DNA of 23,370 nucleotides from Chromatiales bacterium. Its GTDB lineage: Bacteria > Pseudomonadota > Gammaproteobacteria > SZUA-140. The notes beneath the pieces are model-generated. The model worked only from the letters and a program-made list of their open reading frames with translations. It was not told the DNA's origin and searched no databases. Below are positions 6,431 to 14,640 of this stretch, one piece after another. Position numbers and translations under genes: made by a program. Positions within the stretch are counted from its first letter, which is position 1. Each line of letters opens with the position of its first letter. Location: NCBI GenBank assembly GCA_031285245.1, contig JAITWN010000173.1, positions 1 to 23,370 on the forward strand. Direction: 5' to 3'.

Positions 6431-8706
6431 ATACACGCGATCTAGCGAGCGGTTTTCTGCCCATTCTGGCGTTGTCAGCGCTATTGCTGATGTCTCTCTA
6501 TCTGATGGGCGCCGCGACGCAGAATTCCGCGGAGTTTGGACGGCTCTACATCGTTCTGCTAGCCGTCAATATCATCGGCGTGATCACACTCGCGGTGTTG
6601 ATCACCGCCAACTGCGCGCGCTTGGTGCGTCAATATCGTGCGCGGGCTGTGGGTTCGCGCCTCACCGTGCGCCTGCTTGGGATCTTCGTGACGCTGGCGC
6701 TGCTGCCTGGCGTAGTGGTCTATTACTTCTCGCTCGATTTCATCGCGCGCGGCATCGATAGCTGGTTTGATGTGCGTTTCGAACGCGCGCTAGATGATGC
6801 GCTCGAACTCAGCCGTATCTCGCTCGATGAGCGTAAGCGCGAATATATGCGCCGCACCGATCAGATTGCCGATGCGCTGTCTTTCACGCCGGCCGATCGC
6901 GCCGCCACCACGCTAAGTGACATGCGCGCGCAATACGATGCCTATGAACTCACGTTGATCGGCGCAAGTGGTCACATCAATGCTTTCAGCAGCGCCAACT
7001 CGCTCGCCATCCTGCCGCATCTGCCACCCGAAGTGGTGCTGAGACAGGTTCGCCAGGGTAGCGATTACGTCGGTGTCGATTCCATCGACTCATCGGGTCT
7101 TTATGTGCGCGTGGTGCGTGCATTGCCTGTGCAGCACCCGGTCGAGGAAACGCGGCTGTTGCAGGCGCTTTATCCGGTTTCAAGTCACATCGGCGTGCTT
7201 GCCGACAGCATCGAAGAAGCGTCGAGCAGTTACCGGCAGTTGGTTTTTCTGCGTGATCCACTCAAAAACAGTTTCCTGCTCACGCTCTCACTGGTGTTGC
7301 TGCTCAGTCTGCTGACTGCGGTGTGGGCGGCGTTCTTTCTCGCGCGTCGTCTGGTCGCGCCGATTCGTGTGCTTGCCCTTGGTACGCGCGCGGTCGCCGC
7401 GGGTGATTATGATCGTCAGTTACCGCAGCATTCCCAGGATGAAATGGGTTTTCTCGTCCAGTCCTTCAACGACATGACGCGCCGCTTGGCGCAGGCGCGT
7501 GATGAAACGCTGGTCAGCCAGCACCAAGCTGAAGGCGAGCGGGCTTATCTGCGAGCGGTGCTCGGACGTTTGTCTTCTGGCGTGATCACGATCGATCGCC
7601 GGCGCGTCATCCGCACCGCCAATCATGCGGCGGGACAGATTCTCGGCATCGATGTGCGCGCTTATGTATCAAAGCCGCTGGCAACGCTCGGCAGCGATCA
7701 TGAGCATCTGGCGCAGTTCGTTGAAGCAGTGCGTGCTCGTCTTTCCGGCATCGAGGATTGGCGCGAGGAAATCATCATTCAGGGGCCATCCGGGCGCTGT
7801 ATTCTAATGTGTGGCGGTGCTTCACTCGCTGACACCGAATATCAGGGCGGTGGTAACGTGCTGGTATTCGAAGACATCACCGCACTGGTGCAAGCCCAGC
7901 GTGATGCGGCCTGGGGCGAAGTCGCGCGCCGTCTCGCCCATGAGATCAAAAATCCGCTCACGCCGATTCGCTTATCCGCCGAGCGTTTGCGTCACAAGTA
8001 TCTGCGCGGCATGGCGCCGGGCGATGCCGAGATTCTTGATCGCTCTACGCATACCATCGTGCAGCAAGTGCAAGTGATGGAAGAAATGGTGAAGGCATTC
8101 TCGGAGTACGCGCGCACGCCGCAGCTACGTTTGCAGCCGATCGATCTGCACGCTTTTGTCGAAGAAGTGCTTGATCTCTATCGCGGCGGATCAAGTCAGG
8201 TGAATTTCGTTACCGAGTTCGAGCCCGGTCTGCCGCGGGTGGATGTCGATCCTGGGCGTATGCGCCAGCTGCTGCATAATCTAATCAAAAATGCGCTTGA
8301 GGCTGCGCCATCTGATCAGGACTGTGTCATCTCCATTCGTGCTTCATTGCTCACCATGGATAGCGGCACCCGCATGCTGGAGATGCGCGTGCACGATAAT
8401 GGCCCGGGTCTGCCGGTGGATATGTTCGGGCGCTTCTTCGAGCCCTATGTCACCACCAAACACAAAGGCAACGGACTCGGCCTTGCCATCGTCAAGAAGA
8501 TCGTGGAAGAACACGGCGGCAGCGTGTCAGCGGAAAATGCGCCTGAAGGCGGCGCGGTGATCGTGATCAAGTTTGCGCTCAATGCTGACTCGATGCGCGC
8601 GCCGCCTTCAGGCGCGGCAGCAGAGGGTAGTGCGCAAAGTGCGGATGCAGCCGCGGCGGCTGGCGCACGCACATTGAGTTCCAGATATAGCGGCAGACAG
8701 GAGTGA
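6391..8706 (+). CDS. ntrY: NtrY-type sensor histidine kinase
   Basis: A 771-residue membrane sensor kinase. Predicted membrane segments are at about 22-42, 51-73, 92-115 and 293-315, with a large periplasmic part between the last two. A HAMP domain follows (about 316-370), then a PAS domain (about 385-500), HisKA with phosphorylated His517 in RRLAHEIKNPLTPIRLSAERLR, and a HATPase domain with NLIKNALEAAP, DNGPGLP (about 668-674) and GNGLGLAIVKKI (about 692-703). After residue about 733 there is an Ala/Ser-rich tail of some 38 residues not needed for the fold. The start is uncertain: the ATG at 6391 overlaps the DUF4390 gene by 40 bases, and an in-frame GTG at 6418 would shorten it by nine residues. 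It is coupled to ntrX one base downstream. NtrY is known for nitrogen or redox sensing in other proteobacteria; the signal here is unknown. Confidence 0.93.
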   Translation: MAARQRVARVAFLNTRDLASGFLPILALSALLLMSLYLMGAATQNSAEFGRLYIVLLAVNIIGVITLAVLITANCARLVRQYRARAVGSRLTVRLLGIFVTLALLPGVVVYYFSLDFIARGIDSWFDVRFERALDDALELSRISLDERKREYMRRTDQIADALSFTPADRAATTLSDMRAQYDAYELTLIGASGHINAFSSANSLAILPHLPPEVVLRQVRQGSDYVGVDSIDSSGLYVRVVRALPVQHPVEETRLLQALYPVSSHIGVLADSIEEASSSYRQLVFLRDPLKNSFLLTLSLVLLLSLLTAVWAAFFLARRLVAPIRVLALGTRAVAAGDYDRQLPQHSQDEMGFLVQSFNDMTRRLAQARDETLVSQHQAEGERAYLRAVLGRLSSGVITIDRRRVIRTANHAAGQILGIDVRAYVSKPLATLGSDHEHLAQFVEAVRARLSGIEDWREEIIIQGPSGRCILMCGGASLADTEYQGGGNVLVFEDITALVQAQRDAAWGEVARRLAHEIKNPLTPIRLSAERLRHKYLRGMAPGDAEILDRSTHTIVQQVQVMEEMVKAFSEYARTPQLRLQPIDLHAFVEEVLDLYRGGSSQVNFVTEFEPGLPRVDVDPGRMRQLLHNLIKNALEAAPSDQDCVISIRASLLTMDSGTRMLEMRVHDNGPGLPVDMFGRFFEPYVTTKHKGNGLGLAIVKKIVEEHGGSVSAENAPEGGAVIVIKFALNADSMRAPPSGAAAEGSAQSADAAAAAGARTLSSRYSGRQE

Positions 8707-8707
8707 C

Positions 8708-10066
8708 ATGAGCGCCCACATTCTGGTGATCGACGATGAGCGCGACATTCGCGAGCTGGTGCGAGACATCCTCGTCGATGAGGGGTACGAAGTCAGCGTC
8801 GCAGAAGACGCGCAAGAGGCGCGTAATGCCAGGCGCTTGCGCCGCCCCGATCTCGTACTGATGGATGTGTGGATGCCGGATACCGATGGCATCACACTGC
8901 TGCGGGAGTGGACGCAGCAGGAAGGCGGCTTCGATACGCCCGTGATCATGATCTCTGGCCATGGCACGGTTGAAACCGCGGTCGAGGCGATACGTCTTGG
9001 CGCTTACGATTTCGTTGAGAAGCCGTTGTCGCTGTCCAAGTTACTGCTCAGCGTGCAGCGCGCGCTCGAAGCGCGCAAGCTGCAACGTGAGAATCTCGAT
9101 CTGCGTCGTCAAGGGCACACGCTGGTCGAGCCCATTGGCGATAGCACGGTCATGCGCGACCTGCGGGCACAGGCGCAGCGCATCGCGCGTCATAATGCTT
9201 GGGTGCTGATTACCGGCGAACCTGGCGTTGGCAAAGAATTGCTCGCGCGCTATCTGCACTTCAGCAGTCCGCGTCGCGAGGGTCCTTTTATCGAGGCGGG
9301 CATCGCTACCATCGCCGCTGAGAATGCTGTGTCCGCGCTCTTTGGCGCCGAGCAAGGCAGCAAGGTCTATTACGGTTTTCTGGAGCAGGCCAATAGCGGC
9401 ACGCTCTTTCTGGGTGAAGTGGGCGACATGGATGCTGCAGTGCAAGCCAAACTGCTCGGCGCGCTCGAAAATCGTTCCTTCGTGCGCGTGGGTGGACGCG
9501 AGCCGGTGCAGTTCGATGCGCGTGTCGTCGCCGCTACGCACAGCGATCTGCAAGCGCACATCGCCGCGGGTCGTTTTCGCGAAGACCTCTACTATCAGCT
9601 CAATGTGGTGCCAGTGCGCGTGCCGCCTTTGCGCGAGCATAGCGATGATGTGCCGCAGCTCATCGATTACTATGCTGATCTCTTCGTGCGCCAGGAAAAT
9701 CTGCCGCAGCGCCGTTTCTCAGCAGCGGCGAAGCAGCGCCTGCGTGCGCATCCCTGGCCGGGCAACGTGCGTGAGTTGAAAAACCTGGTGCAGCGTCTGT
9801 TGATTCTCGGTAGTGGGGAAGAGATTTCGCTTGGTGAAGTCGAGCGCGCGCTTGGCGGGCGCAGTAAACAAACGGCAGGCATGTCGATCAATCTCGATGA
9901 ACCGCTACGCACCGTGCGTATGGAGTTCGAGCGCGCTTACTTCGAACATCAAATCAACGTCGTCGGAGGCAACGTCTCTGATATCGCCCAGCGTGCTGGC
10001 ATCGAGCGCACGCATTTCTATCGCAAGCTGCGTATGCTCGGCATCAAGCTCAAGCATGATTTATGA
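8708..10066 (+). CDS. ntrX: NtrX-type response regulator with degenerate sigma-54 activator domain
   Basis: A 452-residue regulator. The receiver domain is at 1-120 (acidic pocket Asp9/Asp10, phospho-acceptor Asp53, Thr/Ser84 region, Lys105). The AAA+ domain is at about 140-370 with an intact Walker A (GEPGVGKE, 170-177), arginine fingers in GRFREDLYYQLN, and HPWPGNVRELKNL. The Fis-type DNA-binding helix-turn-helix is at about 405-447. Two functional motifs are changed. The GAFTGA loop that contacts sigma-54 is absent (LFGAEQGSKVYYGFLEQA, 211-228), and the Walker B aspartate is glycine (LFLGEVGDM, 233-241). Loss of GAFTGA is known in other NtrX proteins that do not use sigma-54; the Walker B change is less expected. 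The protein probably binds DNA and regulates without ATP-driven sigma-54 activation. A clear AGGAG site lies at 8699-8703. Confidence 0.92.
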   Translation: MSAHILVIDDERDIRELVRDILVDEGYEVSVAEDAQEARNARRLRRPDLVLMDVWMPDTDGITLLREWTQQEGGFDTPVIMISGHGTVETAVEAIRLGAYDFVEKPLSLSKLLLSVQRALEARKLQRENLDLRRQGHTLVEPIGDSTVMRDLRAQAQRIARHNAWVLITGEPGVGKELLARYLHFSSPRREGPFIEAGIATIAAENAVSALFGAEQGSKVYYGFLEQANSGTLFLGEVGDMDAAVQAKLLGALENRSFVRVGGREPVQFDARVVAATHSDLQAHIAAGRFREDLYYQLNVVPVRVPPLREHSDDVPQLIDYYADLFVRQENLPQRRFSAAAKQRLRAHPWPGNVRELKNLVQRLLILGSGEEISLGEVERALGGRSKQTAGMSINLDEPLRTVRMEFERAYFEHQINVVGGNVSDIAQRAGIERTHFYRKLRMLGIKLKHDL

Positions 10067-10078
10067 AGGAGGGCTGAT

Positions 10079-11452
10079 ATGAAGATCATCGTTCTTGGTG
10101 CTGGTCAGGTCGGCGCTTCGGTGGCGGAAAATCTCTCCAACGAGGACAACGATATCACCGTCGTCGATCATGATGCGCACCGCTTGCATGATTTGCAGGA
10201 ACGTTTCGATCTGCGCGCGATTCAAGGCGAAGCCGCGCATCCTGGTGTGCTGCGCCGCGCTGGCGCGGAAGACGCCGACATGGTGATCGCGGTGACCAAT
10301 AGCGATGAGACCAACATGATCGCCTGTCAGGTTGCCTACACGCTCTTTCGCACGCCGACCAAGATTGCGCGTATCCGTGCGCGCGATTATCTCGCATCGC
10401 CAGATCTCTTCAGCCAGGAAGCCTTGCCGATCGATGTCGTGATCAGCCCTGAGCAATTGGTGATCGATCAGCTTCAGCGTCTGATAGAATACCCCGGTGC
10501 TTTGCAGGTGCTCGATTTCGCTGGGGGGCGCGTTCAGCTCGTCGCGGTCAAGGCGTATCACGGCGGCTTGCTGGTCGGGCATGAGCTGCGCGAACTCCCG
10601 CGCCACATGCCCGGTATCAAGACGCGCGTCGCCGCCATCTTCCGGCGCGGCGCTGCGATCTTGCCGCAGGGCGATACCGTCATCGAGGTCGACGACGAAG
10701 TCTTTTTCATCGCAGCCACCCGCGACATTCGCGCGGTGATGGGCGAGATACGCCATCTCGACCGCAATGTGCGTCGCATCATTCTGGTTGGCGGTGGCAA
10801 TATCGGTCTTGGTCTTGCCGCGGCGCTTGAGCAGCGCTATCAGGTCAAAGTGATCGAGAAGAATACGGCGCGCGTGCAGCACATCTCCCAGCAGCTCACG
10901 CGTGCGCTGGTGCTGCTCGGCGATGCGGCGGATGAAGAGCTGCTGCTGGAAGAGAATATCGAAAGCACCGATGTCTTCTGCGCCGTTACCAATGACGATG
11001 AAGCCAATATTCTCTCTGGCATGCTTGCCAAGCGCCTTGGCGCGCGCAAGGTGATTTCGCTGATCAACCGCAGCGCCTACGTCGATTTAGTGGTGAGCAG
11101 CGATATCGATATTGCGATTTCGCCTTATCTGTCCACCATCGGCAGCCTGCTCGCGCATGTGCGCCGCGGTGATGTGGTGATGGTGCATTCGCTGCGCCGT
11201 GGTGCGGCCGAGGCGATCGAAGCGGTGGCGCATGGCGATCGTAAATCATCCAAAGTGGTTGGGCGCGCCATCGAGGAAATCAAGCTGCCGCCAGGCACGA
11301 CCATCGGCGCTATCGTACGCGGTGAAGAGGTGCTCATGGCGCATCACGACACGGTCATCGAAGCCGAAGATCACATCATCATGTTTGTGGTCGACAAGAA
11401 ACATATCGCCGAAGTGGAGCGCTTGTTCCAGGTCGGCATCACTTTCTTTTGA
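10079..11452 (+). CDS. trkA: Trk potassium uptake regulatory subunit TrkA
   Basis: A 457-residue cytoplasmic protein that gates the TrkH channel in response to nucleotides. It contains two RCK modules, each with a Rossmann NAD-binding part. The first starts MKIIVLGAGQVGASVAENL with the acidic strand end DHD near residue 30. The second starts at about 236 with GGGNIGLGLAAALE. Each is followed by a TrkA-C domain (about 140-220 and 370-455). A strong ribosome binding site (AAGGAGG, 10066-10072) overlaps the ntrX stop and sits six bases before the ATG. Length equals the family norm of about 458. It is followed by trkH after 42 bases. Confidence 0.97.
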   Translation: MKIIVLGAGQVGASVAENLSNEDNDITVVDHDAHRLHDLQERFDLRAIQGEAAHPGVLRRAGAEDADMVIAVTNSDETNMIACQVAYTLFRTPTKIARIRARDYLASPDLFSQEALPIDVVISPEQLVIDQLQRLIEYPGALQVLDFAGGRVQLVAVKAYHGGLLVGHELRELPRHMPGIKTRVAAIFRRGAAILPQGDTVIEVDDEVFFIAATRDIRAVMGEIRHLDRNVRRIILVGGGNIGLGLAAALEQRYQVKVIEKNTARVQHISQQLTRALVLLGDAADEELLLEENIESTDVFCAVTNDDEANILSGMLAKRLGARKVISLINRSAYVDLVVSSDIDIAISPYLSTIGSLLAHVRRGDVVMVHSLRRGAAEAIEAVAHGDRKSSKVVGRAIEEIKLPPGTTIGAIVRGEEVLMAHHDTVIEAEDHIIMFVVDKKHIAEVERLFQVGITFF

Positions 11453-11494
11453 TGTGCGCGCTCCTGTGCGGTTAGCGCATTCTCACTGATCGCC

Positions 11495-12937
11495 GTGCAG
11501 CCACGCGTTCTGCTACGCATCGTTACTCTGCTGCTGGCATTGTTCAGCCTCTCGCTGTTTGTGCCCGCAGTGCTTGCCTGGGCGCTCGATGAGCCGACGC
11601 AGCGCATCTTTTTGCTGAGTGCCATCGGCATGCTGCTCTTTAGCGTCGCACTCTGGTTCCCGGTGCGCTCTTGTCGCGCGGAACTGCGACTGCGCGATGG
11701 CTTTCTGGTGGTGGTACTGTCAACGTTTGCGCTGTCGCTCGCGGGCAGTGTGCCATTTATGTTCACGCCCGGGCTCTCGTTTGTCGATGCGCTGTTTGAA
11801 TCAGCGTCTGGCCTCACCAGCACTGGCGCTACCGTTGTCACTGGGCTTGATAGTCTGCCGCGCTCGACGCTGATTTATCGCCAGATCTTGCAGTGGCTCG
11901 GCGGCATGGGGGTGATCGTGCTGGCGGTTGCGGTACTGCCGATGCTCGCCATCGGTGGTATGCAGGCGTATCGCGCGTTGACGCCAGGTCCGATGAAGTT
12001 CAATCGACTCACGGCGCGTATCGTCGAGAGCGCGCGTGGCCTGTGGTATCTGTATATCGGCCTCACCGCGGCCTGCGCTATCGCCTATTGGCTCGCAGGC
12101 ATGACTGCTTTCGATGCGATTGCACACAGCATGTCGACGATATCGCTCGGCGGATTTTCAACGCACGACGACAGCTTCGCTTATTTCGATGATCCGGTGA
12201 TCGAGGCGGTCGGCATCGTCTTCATGCTCATCGCCGGCATCAATTTCGCCTGGCATTTTATCGCCTGGCGTCACGCCAGCTTGCAGCCCTATCGCGACAG
12301 CCAGGAGCTGCGCACGTATGGCATCGTGCTCGCGGTGGTGTCTGCGATCACCATCGTCGTGCTCTCTACGAGGTCAGTCACGCATCCTGATGAAGCTGCC
12401 CGTCACGGGGTTTTTCAGGCGGTCTCGATGGGGGTGACTGCGGGTTGCACCACCACTGAATATCATCGGTGGCCGTCGTTTCTACCGCTGCTGCTGATCA
12501 TGGTGAGCTTCATCGGCGGATGCGCTGGCTCAACGGGCGGCGGGCTCAAGGTGATTCGGGTATTGCTCTTGCTGAAACAGGCTGGGCGCGAGATTCGGCG
12601 ACTCATTCATCCCAATGCTTCGTTCTCGGTCAAAATCGGTGACCGCAGCATTGGCATCGATGTGATCGATTCGGTGTGGGGTTACTTCGCGCTCTATATG
12701 GTCTGCTTCTGCATCATGACTGTGTTGCTGGCGATGGTCGGCGTCGATCTGGTGACAGCATTCTCCGCGGTGGCGGCCTGCATCAATAACCTCGGCCCAG
12801 GGCTCGGCGAAGTAGCGTACGATTACGCGGGGCTTGGTGATTTCGCCAAACTCACCTTGTGTATGGCGATGTTGATCGGGCGCCTTGAGGTGTTTAGCCT
12901 GCTCATTCTATTGACGCCCGAATTCTGGAAGAAATAA
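11495..12937 (+). CDS. trkH: Trk potassium uptake transmembrane subunit TrkH
   Basis: A 480-residue polytopic inner-membrane K+ channel/transporter subunit. The four M1-P-M2 repeats are recognisable from the pore-loop segments: SASGLTSTGATVV (about 104-116), STISLGGFSTHD (about 214-225), GVTAGCTTTEY (about 312-322) and NNLGPGLGEV (about 430-439). Each keeps the filter glycine. The start is GTG at 11495, giving the family-typical N-terminus MQPRVLLRIVTLLLALFSLSL; the ribosome binding site before it is weak, which may indicate coupling to trkA. Length matches the family norm of about 483. Confidence 0.97.
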   Translation: MQPRVLLRIVTLLLALFSLSLFVPAVLAWALDEPTQRIFLLSAIGMLLFSVALWFPVRSCRAELRLRDGFLVVVLSTFALSLAGSVPFMFTPGLSFVDALFESASGLTSTGATVVTGLDSLPRSTLIYRQILQWLGGMGVIVLAVAVLPMLAIGGMQAYRALTPGPMKFNRLTARIVESARGLWYLYIGLTAACAIAYWLAGMTAFDAIAHSMSTISLGGFSTHDDSFAYFDDPVIEAVGIVFMLIAGINFAWHFIAWRHASLQPYRDSQELRTYGIVLAVVSAITIVVLSTRSVTHPDEAARHGVFQAVSMGVTAGCTTTEYHRWPSFLPLLLIMVSFIGGCAGSTGGGLKVIRVLLLLKQAGREIRRLIHPNASFSVKIGDRSIGIDVIDSVWGYFALYMVCFCIMTVLLAMVGVDLVTAFSAVAACINNLGPGLGEVAYDYAGLGDFAKLTLCMAMLIGRLEVFSLLILLTPEFWKK

Positions 12938-12952
12938 TGCCCGGAGAAAATA

Positions 12953-13534
12953 ATGTCAGATGCGCGTGAGAAGTGGGATGCGATTTATCGTGGCAAGCCA
13001 GGCGTCATGCCGGGTAACGCAAGCCGCGTACTGGTCGAGAATCATCATCTGCTGCCTGCAAGTGGTGATGCGCTGGAGCTTGCCTGCGGGCTCGCGGGTA
13101 ACGCCGTGCTGCTCGCGCAGCACGGCCTACGCACGCAGTCCTGGGATATTTCAGCTGTAGCGGCTGAACGTGTTGCCGAGTACGCGCGCGCGCATGGTTT
13201 GCCACTCACTGCAGAGGCGCGCGACCTCATGCGTAATCCGCCGGTGCCTGCTACCTGCGATGTGATCGTTGTTGCGCACTTTCTCGAGCGCGATCTCTTT
13301 CCTTACATCCTCGCTGCGCTGCGTCCAGGCGGTTTGCTGTTTTATCAGACTTTCACGCGCGCACGTATTAGTGATGCTGGGCCATCGAATCCGGAATTTC
13401 GTCTTGCCTCTGGCGAGCTGCTTGCGCTCTGCGCGAAGCTTGAAGTGCTGGTTTATCGTGAGGAAGGCTTGATCGGCGATCTTGAAAAAGGTCTGCGCGA
13501 TGAAGCGATGATCGTTGCGCGTCGCCCTGGTTAG
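12953..13534 (+). CDS. Small class I SAM-dependent methyltransferase
   Basis: A 193-residue protein with a TehB-like class I methyltransferase fold. SAM-binding motif I is ALELACGLAGNAVLLAQHG (40-58), with the acidic residue at the end of strand 2 in SWDIS (Asp65), a motif II-like segment (ATCDVIVVAHFLER) and a post-motif LRPGGLLFYQTF. The opening REKWDAIYRGK is typical of this subfamily. The substrate is unknown. A ribosome binding site (GGAG, 12943-12946) sits six bases before the ATG. It follows trkH after 15 bases and probably closes the operon. Its stop codon lies within the left direct repeat of a small mobile-looking element. Confidence 0.88.
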   Translation: MSDAREKWDAIYRGKPGVMPGNASRVLVENHHLLPASGDALELACGLAGNAVLLAQHGLRTQSWDISAVAAERVAEYARAHGLPLTAEARDLMRNPPVPATCDVIVVAHFLERDLFPYILAALRPGGLLFYQTFTRARISDAGPSNPEFRLASGELLALCAKLEVLVYREEGLIGDLEKGLRDEAMIVARRPG

Positions 13535-13648
13535 GGACCTCTGCGAAACGGCAATGGACACAACCCTGACCAATCGGTGAGCCTAGAACGTTGGGCTTCG
13601 CAAAGCTCAGCCCAACGACGCAGTTTCGCAGAGGCCTCTGGTTAGGGA
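13527..13648. mobile_element. MITE-like element with terminal inverted repeats and flanking 11-base duplication
   Basis: An 11-base direct repeat (CTGGTTAGGGA) occurs at 13527-13537 and 13638-13648. Between the copies is a roughly 100-base unit whose ends carry a perfect 12-base inverted repeat (CCTCTGCGAAAC at 13538-13549 and its complement at 13623-13634). Allowing mismatches, the inverted repeat extends outwards to about 21 bases. A second perfect inverted repeat of nine bases (13589-13597 with 13609-13617) forms a central hairpin. No protein is encoded. The structure fits a small non-autonomous transposable element with target duplication. The terminal sequence resembles the style of IS5-family ends, but an 11-base duplication is long for that family, so the parent is uncertain. 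Confidence 0.7.
13589..13617. terminator. Central hairpin of the MITE-like element, possible bidirectional terminator
   Basis: A perfect nine-base stem (CGTTGGGCT at 13589-13597 with AGCCCAACG at 13609-13617) around an 11-base loop. It lies between the convergent methyltransferase and acyltransferase genes, where a transcript-end structure would be useful on both strands. No U tract follows on either strand, so intrinsic termination is not proven. Confidence 0.35.
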
Positions 13649-13670
13649 AAGTCCTAACAGCGGAGCGTTA

Positions 13671-14549
13671 TCAATAGAGCGAAGGTTCACCCACAGGCCG
13701 TGTGCGAAAGCGTTTGTAGCTCCACTGATACTGCGCAGGAATGCGGCGAATGCAGGTCTCAATGCCTGCATTCATGATGGTGCAGATGGTTTCGAGATCC
13801 GCTTCACCAAGATCAGTGGGCGCTGCGATGAAGTGCACTTCAAAGCCAGCGCCACCGCACAGGCGTTCAGCGTAAGCAAAAAATACCGGTGCGCCGGTGC
13901 GCTGCGACAAGCGCGCAAGCAAGACCATGGTGTAGGCGGGAATGCCAAAGAAAGGCGCAAACACACCTGCGCCTTGCGTCGGATCCTGATCGGGCAACAA
14001 GCCAACGCATTCGCTACGCTCGAGCGCGTGAAACATATAGCGCACCCCGGCTACATTGGTCGGCACCAGTTTCGCGCCGCCGCGTTCGCGCGCATGGCGC
14101 ACGAATTCTTCCAGACCTTGCATGCGTGGTGGCCGGTAAAGGCTGGTGAGCGGCCAGCGCGATGCGCAGTAGAGGCCAACCATCTCCCAGTTGCCAAGAT
14201 GCGGCGTGATGATGATCGCGCCTTTGCCTGCGGTGAGCGCAGTATCCACCAGTTCTCGCCCTGGCGCCGCGCGTACCAGCGCGAGCACCTGATTCACATC
14301 ACGTCCCCACACCGCGCCGGTTTCCGCTGCGGTCTTGCCTGCTTCGCGCAGCGAGCTGCGGGCAAGACGTTTGCGCTCAGTTTGTGAGAGTTCAGGAAAA
14401 CACAGCTCGAGATTGCGCATGGTCACGCGGCGGGTGCGCCCCGGCAGCATGCCGAGTATCGTGCCGATGCCGGCCCCGAGGACATGTGCGGCGGGCAGTG
14501 GAAGTACAGCGCAAAAGCGCAGAAAAACTTTGAGCAGAGCTTCCCGCAT
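13671..14549 (-). CDS. Lipid A biosynthesis acyltransferase (LpxL/HtrB-like)
   Basis: A 292-residue inner-membrane acyltransferase of the lysophospholipid/lipid A late acyltransferase family, which adds a secondary acyl chain to lipid A. The catalytic HX4E motif is HLGNWE (His117, Glu122) within GAIIITPHLGNWEM. Other family marks are YRPP (about 138-141), LLPDQDP and the C-terminal QYQWSYKRFRTRP. The N-terminal hydrophobic stretch (about 5-35) fits membrane attachment. Length is slightly under E. coli LpxL (306). Which acyl chain and position are used cannot be read from sequence. It is transcribed divergently from metH, with 91 bases between their starts, and converges on the methyltransferase gene across the MITE-like element. 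Confidence 0.92.
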   Translation of the reverse strand: MREALLKVFLRFCAVLPLPAAHVLGAGIGTILGMLPGRTRRVTMRNLELCFPELSQTERKRLARSSLREAGKTAAETGAVWGRDVNQVLALVRAAPGRELVDTALTAGKGAIIITPHLGNWEMVGLYCASRWPLTSLYRPPRMQGLEEFVRHARERGGAKLVPTNVAGVRYMFHALERSECVGLLPDQDPTQGAGVFAPFFGIPAYTMVLLARLSQRTGAPVFFAYAERLCGGAGFEVHFIAAPTDLGEADLETICTIMNAGIETCIRRIPAQYQWSYKRFRTRPVGEPSLY

Positions 14550-14596
14550 GTGGAAAAAGTAGTCGTGGCAATGTTGGCAGGCAGATTTACAGGTAT

Positions 14597-14638
14597 GATA
14601 TCAGGTCCCGCATAAACCGCCTGATTCGAGGTGATATC
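14597..14638 (+). promoter_or_regulatory. metH leader inverted repeat overlapping the ribosome binding site
   Basis: A strong Shine-Dalgarno sequence (GAGGTGA, 14628-14634) lies six bases before the GTG at 14641 and fixes that codon as the metH start. A seven-base inverted repeat (GATATCA 14597-14603, TGATATC 14632-14638) pairs across the leader and covers part of this site. A further five-base pair (TCAGG/CCTGA) lies inside it. Pairing could reduce ribosome access. A -10-like TATGAT is at 14594-14599 with TTGGCA at 14574-14579, but the 14-base gap is too short for a confident promoter. If that -10 were used, transcription would start inside the left arm. Confidence 0.3.
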
Positions 14639-14640
14639 CA

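Noticed and set aside
13535..13670. CRISPR-like or REP array in the methyltransferase-acyltransferase spacer
   Set aside because: There are only two copies of the direct repeat and a single inverted-repeat unit, with no regular spacing. A single MITE-like insertion explains the structure better.
14550..14640. Cobalamin or SAM riboswitch upstream of metH
   Set aside because: Only 91 bases separate the divergent starts, and none of the conserved cobalamin or SAM riboswitch elements was recognised; only short inverted repeats are visible.
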